From: T1Sed10-7 sp041686695
GTDB lineage: Bacteria; Actinomycetota; Nitriliruptoria; Nitriliruptorales; Nitriliruptoraceae
NCBI GenBank assembly: GCA_041686695.1
Contig: JAWLDJ010000131.1
Coordinates: 1 to 6,034 of the forward strand
Direction of reading: 5' to 3'
Length of the DNA stretch: 6,034 bases
Part shown: positions 1 through 5,395 of the stretch, piece by piece
How positions within the stretch are numbered: the first letter of the stretch is position 1
Layout of the letters: every line of letters starts with the position of its first letter
Translations under genes and position numbers: made by a program
The notes under the pieces: generated by a model
Database searches by the model: none
What the model saw: the letters and a program-made list of their open reading frames with translations, nothing else
Told to the model about the DNA's origin: nothing

Positions 1-1207
1 GTTCTTCAACTACGCGGTCGTCGTGCGCACCGTGGGTGGCCTGTGGTCGATGCTGGATCCCCGGCTCGAGGATGCCGCCCGGGTGCTCGGTGCCTCCCGT
101 TGGCGGACCTTCCGGGAGGTGTCCCTGCCGCTGCTCAGCCCCGCCATCGCGGCCTCGGCCGCGATCGTCTTCCTGTTCACCTTCACCTCCTTCGGCGTGG
201 TCCTGATCCTCGGTGGTCCCGGCCGGGCCACGATCGAGGTGGAGATCCACCGGGCCACGACCCAGCTCCTCGACCTGCCGCTGGCCTCCACCCTGGCGCT
301 CCTGCAGCTCGTCGCCGTGCTGACGGCACTCGCGGTGTACGGGCGCCTCACCCGGCGGGTGCAACAGCAGCGACTGGTCGCAGCGGAGCGCACACGACGT
401 CCACCTCGCACCTCGGGCGAACGTTGGTTCCTGCGGGTGAACCTGGCCGTGATCGTCGTCCTGGTGCTCAGCCCGCTGGCGGTGCTCGTGGAGCGCTCGC
501 TGGTGACCGCCTCCGGCTACGGGCTGGCCAACTGGCAGCGGCTGCTGGCCGACGAGACCACCTCCGTCCTGGCCGTGCCGGCCGGGGAGGCGGTCCGCAA
601 CTCGCTGGCGTTCGGCGTCGGCGCCACGCTGGTCGCGCTGCTGGTCGGTGGCCTCGCCGCCACCGCCGCCACCGTCGGACGGGGCTGGATCACGGGGGTG
701 GTGGATCGTGCGCTGATGGTCCCGCTCGGGACCTCGGCCGTGACCGTCGGGTTCGGCTTCCTGATCGCGCTGGACCGTCCCCTGGACCTGCGTGGCTCGC
801 CGTGGCTGGTCCCGATCGCCCAGGCGCTGATCGCCACGCCCTTCGTGGTCCGCACCCTGCTGCCGGTCCTCAGGTCGATCGATCAGCGGCTGCGGGACGC
901 CGCGGCGGTGCTGGGTGCCAGCCCGGGCCGCGTCTGGCGCGAGATCGACCTGCCGATCGTCGGCCGGGCGCTGCTGGTGGCGGCCGGCTTCGCGTTCGCG
1001 ATCGCGGTCGGGGAGTTCGGTGCGACCGTCTTCGTCGCCCGGGCGAACCTCCCCACGATGCCGGTGGCGATCTTCCGTCTCCTGGGCCGACCCGGGGTGA
1101 CGAACTTCGGGCAGGCCATGGCGATGTCCACCCTGCTCGCCGCCATCACCGCCGCGGCGCTGCTGACCATCGATCGGCTGCGGGTCGGCGCGGTGGGCCG
1201 GTTCTGA
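1..1207 (+). CDS. ABC transporter permease, fused two-domain ThiP/FbpB-like (5' truncated)
   Basis: Inner-membrane permease of an ABC importer, cut by the window edge; the reading frame is open from base 2, so the true start lies upstream. About 401 residues are visible. Two EAA loops, the docking sites for the ATPase, are present: one around visible residues 23-43 (EDAARVLGASRWRTF...SLP) and one around 298-318 (RDAAAVLGASPGRVW...DLP). Two EAA loops in one chain indicate two permease domains fused in tandem, as in ThiP and FbpB. Hydrophobic segments lie near visible residues 48-70, 94-113, 147-163, 202-225, 238-257, 268-290, 320-341 and 372-390. The stretch GEFGATVFVARANLPTMPVA near the C-terminus matches what I recall of thiamine/iron-type permeases. 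The stop TGA (1205-1207) shares one base with the next gene's ATG, so the two are translationally linked. The family is secure; the substrate (thiamine, ferric iron or other) is not determined. Confidence 0.93.
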   Translation, partial: FFNYAVVVRTVGGLWSMLDPRLEDAARVLGASRWRTFREVSLPLLSPAIAASAAIVFLFTFTSFGVVLILGGPGRATIEVEIHRATTQLLDLPLASTLALLQLVAVLTALAVYGRLTRRVQQQRLVAAERTRRPPRTSGERWFLRVNLAVIVVLVLSPLAVLVERSLVTASGYGLANWQRLLADETTSVLAVPAGEAVRNSLAFGVGATLVALLVGGLAATAATVGRGWITGVVDRALMVPLGTSAVTVGFGFLIALDRPLDLRGSPWLVPIAQALIATPFVVRTLLPVLRSIDQRLRDAAAVLGASPGRVWREIDLPIVGRALLVAAGFAFAIAVGEFGATVFVARANLPTMPVAIFRLLGRPGVTNFGQAMAMSTLLAAITAAALLTIDRLRVGAVGRF

Positions 1208-2271
1208 TGCTGTCGATCTCCCACCTCACCCTGGCCTACGACGGCACCGTCGTGGTGGACGACCTCTCCCTGACCGCTGCGGACGGCGAGGTGCTGTGCG
1301 TCCTCGGGCCGTCCGGTTGCGGCAAGTCCACGCTGCTACGCGCCGTGGCCGGGCTGGAACCCCCGGTGACCGGCACGATCCACCTCGACGGGCAGGATCT
1401 GGCCGGGCTACGACCCGACCAGCGCGACGTCGGGCTGATGTTCCAGGAGCACGCACTGTTCCCGCACCGCACGGTGGCGGAGAACGTGGCCTTCGGCCCC
1501 CGGGTCCACGGGCTCGATCGCGCGTCCGTGCGTGAGCGGGTCACCGAGGCGCTGGCCCTGGTGGGCCTGGCCGGCACCGCGGACCGGCACGTCGACGAGC
1601 TCTCCGGTGGGGAGCGCCAACGGGTGGCACTGGCCCGTGCCATCGCACCTCGGCCGCGGCTGCTGATGCTCGACGAACCGCTGGGCTCACTGGATCGGGC
1701 GCTGCAGACACGTCTGCTCGAGGAGCTGCCCCAGGTGTTCACCGAACTCGGCACCACCGTCCTCTACGTCACCCACGACCAGGACGAGGCCCTGTCACTG
1801 GCGGACCGGATCGCGGTCATGCGGGCCGGACGGATCGAACAGCTCGGCGCCCCCGCCGCGCTGTGGCGTGGGCCGCGGACCGCTTTCGTCGCCGGCTTCC
1901 TCGGGCTCGACCAGACGGTGCCGGCACGGGCAGGGTCGGACCATGTCGACACGCCCTGGGGTCGGGTCCCGCGCGCTGCGGTCAGCGACGCCGGCGCCGG
2001 CGCCGGTGACCGCGAGGCCGTGCTCCTCCCCGAGGCACTGCGGCTGGTGTCCGCCACCACCCCGCCGAACGACGGCGAGCTGCCCGTGGCCGGGACCGTG
2101 ACCAGCCGCCGTTTCCAGGGCGACCACCTCCGACTGGGGGTCGAGGCCGACACGGGGCAGCGACTGCACGTGCCCGCCTGGCGCGGGCATCTGCCCGAGG
2201 TCGGCGACCGCGTCACCCTGGCCGTCGAGGTCGCGGGCATCCACCTGCTGGCCGACGAGGCCGACCAGTAG
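1207..2271 (+). CDS. ABC transporter ATP-binding protein (thiamine/iron/polyamine-type, TOBE-like C-terminus)
   Basis: Cytoplasmic ATPase of the importer, 354 residues and complete. In order: Walker A GPSGCGKST (34-42), Q-loop glutamine 80 in LMFQEH, signature LSGGERQRV (132-140), Walker B LLMLDEP (152-158), D-loop SLD (161-163) and switch histidine 190 in YVTHD. All key catalytic residues are intact. The segment after about residue 235 is a TOBE-like accessory region, with a short Ala-Gly linker at 262-267 and strand-like stretches to the end. This is the FbpC/PotA/ThiQ-like architecture; classical ThiQ is shorter, so the added domain leans towards the iron/polyamine branch. The ATG at 1207 was chosen because it overlaps the permease TGA (TGATG) and gives a canonical N-terminus. 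No strong Shine-Dalgarno precedes it, which fits translational coupling. It stops with TAG 34 bases before the MOSC gene. An unrelated longer open frame upstream overlaps the permease and is not coding. Confidence 0.95.
   Translation: MLSISHLTLAYDGTVVVDDLSLTAADGEVLCVLGPSGCGKSTLLRAVAGLEPPVTGTIHLDGQDLAGLRPDQRDVGLMFQEHALFPHRTVAENVAFGPRVHGLDRASVRERVTEALALVGLAGTADRHVDELSGGERQRVALARAIAPRPRLLMLDEPLGSLDRALQTRLLEELPQVFTELGTTVLYVTHDQDEALSLADRIAVMRAGRIEQLGAPAALWRGPRTAFVAGFLGLDQTVPARAGSDHVDTPWGRVPRAAVSDAGAGAGDREAVLLPEALRLVSATTPPNDGELPVAGTVTSRRFQGDHLRLGVEADTGQRLHVPAWRGHLPEVGDRVTLAVEVAGIHLLADEADQ
1990..2007 (+). repeat. Three-unit GCCGGC hexamer repeat inside the ATPase gene
   Basis: Three near-identical hexamers (GCCGGC, GCCGGC, GCCGGT) lie in tandem and encode alternating Ala-Gly at ATPase residues 262-267. 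They fall in the accessory C-terminal region, probably a flexible loop. The repeat is in frame, so copy-number change by slippage would add or remove Ala-Gly pairs without a frameshift. Seen directly; no function is claimed. Confidence 0.7.
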
Positions 2272-2292
2272 CCTGTGCCGGCAGCGCGACCC

Positions 2293-2300
2293 GGAGGTGA
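2293..2300 (+). promoter_or_regulatory. Strong Shine-Dalgarno of the MOSC gene
   Basis: GGAGGTGA matches the usual 3' end of bacterial 16S rRNA over eight bases. It ends five bases before ATG 2306. This decides the MOSC start: the in-frame GTG at 2297 overlaps the Shine-Dalgarno itself and is therefore unlikely to be used. The strong site suggests independent, efficient initiation within the operon. Confidence 0.8.
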
Positions 2301-2305
2301 CGCCG

Positions 2306-2821
2306 ATGGACGGTTCCACCCGAGCACTGGTGGACCACGTCCCCCAGCAGGGTCGGTTGACCACGGTGCTGCTGCGTCCCGAGCGTCGCGGTCGACCCCG
2401 GTCGGTGGAGCGCGCCGAGGTGCTGAACGGTCTCGGCCTGCTCGGCGATCACCGCTCGTCGGGTCGCGCTCCGGACCCGAGCGCGAAACGGCAGGTCACC
2501 TTGCTCCAGTCCGAGCATCTGCCGGTGGTCGCCGGTCTGCTGGGCCGAGACGCGCTCGACCCGGCGCTGCTCCGGCGCAACCTCGTGGTCGCCGGGATCA
2601 ACCTCGCGTCGCTGCGCGACCGCCGCTTCCGCATCGGTGACGTCGTGCTGGAGGGCACCGGCTGGTGCCACCCGTGTTCGCGGATGGAGGAGGCGCTCGG
2701 CCCCGGAGGCTTCCAGGCCATGCGGGGCCACGGCGGGATCACCGCGAGGGTCCTGACCGACGGCGCCCTGGAGCGCGGAGCGGTGGTGCGCGCCGACACC
2801 TCGGCGGCCGCTGGTCGGTGA
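2306..2821 (+). CDS. MOSC domain-containing protein
   Basis: A soluble 171-residue protein that is essentially a single MOSC domain, the fold at the C-terminus of molybdenum-cofactor sulfurases and in YiiM and mARC, where a conserved cysteine contacts the cofactor or carries sulfur. Visible hallmarks are GLLGDHR (44-50), RQVTLLQSEHL (62-72), the RRNLVVAGINL block (90-100), and EGTGWCHPCSRMEEALGPGG (116-135) followed by RGHGGITARV (140-149). Cysteine 124 in HPC is the likely functional residue by analogy with YiiM's QPC; cysteine 121 makes a CxxC-like pair. No signal peptide or membrane segment is visible. The start at 2306 is set by the strong Shine-Dalgarno. It lies 34 bases behind the ATPase, so it is probably the last gene of that operon. 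Its substrate is unknown, and nothing shows a functional tie to the transporter beyond position. The MOSC assignment is strong. Confidence 0.9.
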   Translation: MDGSTRALVDHVPQQGRLTTVLLRPERRGRPRSVERAEVLNGLGLLGDHRSSGRAPDPSAKRQVTLLQSEHLPVVAGLLGRDALDPALLRRNLVVAGINLASLRDRRFRIGDVVLEGTGWCHPCSRMEEALGPGGFQAMRGHGGITARVLTDGALERGAVVRADTSAAAGR

Positions 2822-2828
2822 GGCGCCT

Positions 2829-2859
2829 CCACCCTGCACCTCCGGCAGGTCGCGGGTGG
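2829..2859 (+). terminator. Possible hairpin ending the transporter-MOSC operon
   Basis: Eight to thirty-eight bases after the MOSC stop, CCACCC (2829-2834) pairs with GGGTGG (2854-2859), and inside it ACCT (2838-2841) pairs with AGGT (2847-2850) around the loop CCGGC. A three-by-three mismatch separates the two stems. There is no T-run after it, so it is not a textbook intrinsic terminator. Position and strand context make an operon end plausible. Confidence 0.3.
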
Positions 2860-2867
2860 CGGGTTGC

Positions 2868-2873
2868 TACCGT
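2868..2873 (+). promoter_or_regulatory. Weak -10-like hexamer upstream of the glycosidase
   Basis: TACCGT fits the loose TANNNT pattern common in high-GC actinobacterial promoters. It lies in the only sizeable intergenic gap, 85 bases before the glycosidase start. I see no convincing -35 element 16-19 bases upstream, so this is a suggestion only. Confidence 0.2.
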
Positions 2874-2881
2874 GGCCGCAC

Positions 2882-2899
2882 GACCCGGCAGCCCGGGTC
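2882..2899. promoter_or_regulatory. Perfect 7-base inverted repeat, possible operator or 5'-leader hairpin
   Basis: GACCCGG (2882-2888) and CCGGGTC (2893-2899) are exact reverse complements separated by CAGC. The dyad lies just downstream of the -10-like TACCGT, near where transcription would start, and 59 bases before the glycosidase GTG. That position suits a repressor operator; LacI- or TetR-type regulators often control sugar genes. As RNA it would be a 7-bp tetraloop hairpin in the leader. GC-rich DNA gives such dyads by chance fairly easily. Confidence 0.35.
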
Positions 2900-2949
2900 C
2901 GCCGGCGGGTCACGCACCGGTCCCTGCGAGCGGGCCCATCCCTTCCGAT

Positions 2950-2953
2950 GGAG
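2950..2953 (+). promoter_or_regulatory. Shine-Dalgarno supporting the GTG start of the glycosidase
   Basis: GGAG ends five bases before GTG 2959, the first well-placed start in the glycosidase frame. The frame stays open upstream to about 2665, but that stretch overlaps the MOSC gene and reads as low-complexity Pro/Ala/Arg, so it is not part of the protein. Confidence 0.55.
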
Positions 2954-2958
2954 CCGAT

Positions 2959-5385
2959 GTGACCACCGAGCAGCAGCGGTACGAGCAGCACCGCAGTGAC
3001 GCCGAACGCATCGTCGCCGGACTCGACCTGGAGACCAGGGTCGCGTTGCTGTCGGGCACCGACAAGTGGCACCTCGAAGGCGTCCCCAGCGCGGGCCTCG
3101 CACCGATCATGGTGGCCGACGGCCCGCACGGTCTGCGCAAGGCCGGCGGCGACGACCTGGCCCTCGGCGACGCGGTTCCGGCGACCTGCTTCCCGACGGC
3201 GGTGACGCTGGGGGCCAGCTGGGACCCCGAACTCCTGAGCACCGTGGGCGCGGCGCTGGGTCGCGAGGCACGCGCCGAACAGGTCGCCGTGCTGCTCGGT
3301 CCGGGCCTCAACCTCAAGCGCCATCCGGCCGGTGGCCGCAACTTCGAGTACCTCAGCGAGGATCCGCTGTTGGCCGGGACCCTGGCCGGGGCCCTGGTCC
3401 GCGGGATCCAGTCCGAGGGTGTCGGCGCGTGCCTGAAACACCTGGCGGCCAACCACCAGGAGCGGTTCCGGATGATCGTCGACACGATCGTCGACGAGCG
3501 GACCCTGCGGGAGATGGAGCTCACGGCCTTCGAGATCGCGGTCGAGACCGGGCACCCCTGGACGGTGATGAGCGCCTACAACCGGCTGAACGGCACCTAC
3601 TGCTCCGACCACCGCTGGCTGTTGACCGAGGTGCTGCGCGAGGAGTGGGGCTTCGACGGGTTGGTGATGTCCGACTGGGGCGGGCTGAACGACCGCATCG
3701 CCGCCACCCAGGCCGGCTGCGATCTGGAGATGCCCGGCAGCGGCGGGGCGCTGGATCGCGAGGTGCTGCTCGCCGCCGAGCAGGGGCGGCTGTCGGCCGC
3801 GGAGATCGACCGCTGCGCGATCCGTGTCGTCGAACTGCTGATCCGCGCCGGCGCCCACCGCGCTGCAGAGGTGTCCTTCGACGCGGCGGCCCACCACGCC
3901 CTGGCACGTCGCGCCGCCGCCGCCGGGACCGTGCTGCTGACCAACGACGGGACGCTGCCCTTGCTGGCCGCCGAGCGTGCGGTCCCGGAGCACCTCGCCG
4001 TCATCGGCGCGTTCGCCGCCACGCCCCGCTACCAGGGCTCTGGCAGCTCCCAGGTCAACCCCCTGCGCCTGGACGACCTGCGCACGGCCCTGACCACCCG
4101 GCTCGACGGCGAGGTGGCCGTCGGCTACGCGCCGGGCTACGACCCGGTCACCGGGGCCACCACCGACCAGTTGGTGGCGCAAGCGGTCGCACAGGCAGAG
4201 GCCGCCGAGGTGGCCGTGGTCGTGGTCGGACTGCCCGAGCGCTACGAGTCCGAGGGGTTCGACCGGGAGCACCTCGCGCTGCCGCCGGGCCACACGCGGC
4301 TGGTCGAAGCCGTGCTCGCGACCGGCACCCCGACGGTGGTGATCCTGCAGAACGGTGCCCCGGTGGTCCTGCCGTGGGCGGAACGCGCCGCCGCGGTCCT
4401 GGAGGCCTACCTCGGCGGCCAGGCCGGGGGCAGCGGTCTGGCCGAGGTCCTGGTCGGCGACGTGGATCCCGGTGGCCGGCTGGCCGAGTCCTTCCCGGCC
4501 GCGGTCGCCGACCTCCCCGCCGACGCCAACTTCCCGGGCCATCCCAAGCAGGTCCAGCACCGTGAGGGACCCCTGATCGGCTACCGGTTCCACGACACGG
4601 CCGGGGTCCCCGCCGCCTTCCCCTTCGGCCACGGGCTCAGCTACACGAGCTTCGAGCTCGGCGACATCGAGGTCACCGGCGACGGCACCGAACGCACCGT
4701 CCACGTCACCGTCCGCAACACCGGGACGCGCGCCGGCAGCGAGGTGGTGCAGGTGTACCTCCACGCCGCGCGCTCGGTGGTGTGGCGGCCGGCCAAGGCG
4801 CTAACGGGGTTCGCCAAGGTCCACCTCGGCGCCGGGGCACGGCAGCGCGTGTCGCTGCCGCTGGACCATCGGGCCTTCCGGGTCTACGACGTCGCCACCC
4901 AGAGCTGGGTCGTGGAGGCCGGGACCTACGAGGTGCTCGTCGGTCGCTCCTCGGTGGACCTCGCAGCGCGGACCACGATCGAGGTGGCCTCCGACGACCA
5001 CCTCACCCCGGGGACGATCCCTGCGGGGCCCGTGGCCGACGACGAGGAGTTCGCCGCGCTGCTCGGTCACCGTGTCCCGGCACCCGATCCGGTGCTGCCG
5101 TTCCACCGCAACAGCTCCGTCGCCGACCTGCCCGCGACCCCGCTCGGTGCGCGCGTGCACAAGGCCCTACTGGCCGCCGCGCACCGTCGGATCGAGGGGG
5201 CAGCCGGCGCCGACGACGCCAGCCGGCGCATGTTCGAGGCCGTCATCAACGAGGCGCCCCTGCGGACCCTCACGTTGTTGGGCGGCGGGAAACCACCGCT
5301 GCGCTGGATCGACGCGCTGATCGACCTCTTGAACGGACGACCACGGCAGCGCATCACCGGGCTGCTCGAGCAGCTACGCGGCTGA
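2959..5385 (+). CDS. Glycoside hydrolase family 3 beta-glucosidase (BglB-like)
   Basis: Retaining GH3 enzyme of 808 residues, expected to remove terminal beta-linked glucose or a related sugar from small glycosides. The (alpha/beta)8 domain carries MVADGPHGLRK (51-61), GRNFEYLSEDP (126-136), KHLAANHQE (160-168) and the nucleophile motif VMSDWGG, nucleophile Asp239. The alpha/beta sandwich domain follows from about 315, with acid/base candidate Glu432 in SEGFDRE by analogy with Thermotoga Bgl3B. There is no PA14 insertion. A fibronectin-III-like domain spans about 590-670 (EVVQVYLH, ALTGFAKVHL, AGTYEVLVGRSS). A further tail (about 680-808) contains NSSVADLP, APLRTLTLLGGG and IDLLNGR and resembles the tail I recall in clostridial BglB-type enzymes. 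No signal peptide or membrane segment is seen, so the enzyme is probably cytoplasmic and acts on imported oligosaccharides or glycosides. The GTG start is supported by GGAG five bases upstream. Exact substrate is not predictable. Confidence 0.95.
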   Translation: MTTEQQRYEQHRSDAERIVAGLDLETRVALLSGTDKWHLEGVPSAGLAPIMVADGPHGLRKAGGDDLALGDAVPATCFPTAVTLGASWDPELLSTVGAALGREARAEQVAVLLGPGLNLKRHPAGGRNFEYLSEDPLLAGTLAGALVRGIQSEGVGACLKHLAANHQERFRMIVDTIVDERTLREMELTAFEIAVETGHPWTVMSAYNRLNGTYCSDHRWLLTEVLREEWGFDGLVMSDWGGLNDRIAATQAGCDLEMPGSGGALDREVLLAAEQGRLSAAEIDRCAIRVVELLIRAGAHRAAEVSFDAAAHHALARRAAAAGTVLLTNDGTLPLLAAERAVPEHLAVIGAFAATPRYQGSGSSQVNPLRLDDLRTALTTRLDGEVAVGYAPGYDPVTGATTDQLVAQAVAQAEAAEVAVVVVGLPERYESEGFDREHLALPPGHTRLVEAVLATGTPTVVILQNGAPVVLPWAERAAAVLEAYLGGQAGGSGLAEVLVGDVDPGGRLAESFPAAVADLPADANFPGHPKQVQHREGPLIGYRFHDTAGVPAAFPFGHGLSYTSFELGDIEVTGDGTERTVHVTVRNTGTRAGSEVVQVYLHAARSVVWRPAKALTGFAKVHLGAGARQRVSLPLDHRAFRVYDVATQSWVVEAGTYEVLVGRSSVDLAARTTIEVASDDHLTPGTIPAGPVADDEEFAALLGHRVPAPDPVLPFHRNSSVADLPATPLGARVHKALLAAAHRRIEGAAGADDASRRMFEAVINEAPLRTLTLLGGGKPPLRWIDALIDLLNGRPRQRITGLLEQLRG

Positions 5386-5395
5386 GCGGGCTCAG
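5382..5395. terminator. Palindrome joining two convergent gene ends, possible bidirectional terminator
   Basis: CTGAGC (5382-5387) and GCTCAG (5390-5395) are exact reverse complements around GG. As RNA this is a 5-bp stem with a CGGG loop, and it forms from either strand. The palindrome contains both the glycosidase TGA (5383-5385) and the opposite-strand TGA (5394-5392). It has no T-run on either side and a short stem, so termination is uncertain. Confidence 0.35.

Noticed and set aside
43..1206. The ATPase frame is open far upstream, giving an apparent 742-residue protein.
   Set aside because: The upstream part is Arg/Pro/Gly-rich and overlaps the permease, which has EAA loops and membrane segments. 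The real ATPase begins at ATG 1207 with a canonical N-terminus.
2665..2958. An N-terminal extension of the glycosidase using an earlier start.
   Set aside because: It overlaps MOSC, reads as low-complexity sequence, shows no signal peptide, and lacks a ribosome site, whereas GTG 2959 has GGAG five bases upstream.
2948..2962. A four-codon mini-ORF (ATG GAG CCG ATG TGA) overlapping the glycosidase GTG start.
   Set aside because: No Shine-Dalgarno precedes its ATG, and such a short frame arises easily by chance; a regulatory leader peptide is not supported.
3066..4565. A 499-codon open frame within the glycosidase in another frame.
   Set aside because: Very Arg/Gly/Pro-rich translation with no motifs, lying wholly within a well-supported GH3 gene.
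2449..4764. A 771-codon open frame on the minus strand opposite MOSC and the glycosidase.
   Set aside because: It is the antisense shadow of GC-rich genes: composition is unlike a folded protein, no motif is recognisable, and the plus strand has clear GH3 and MOSC motifs throughout.
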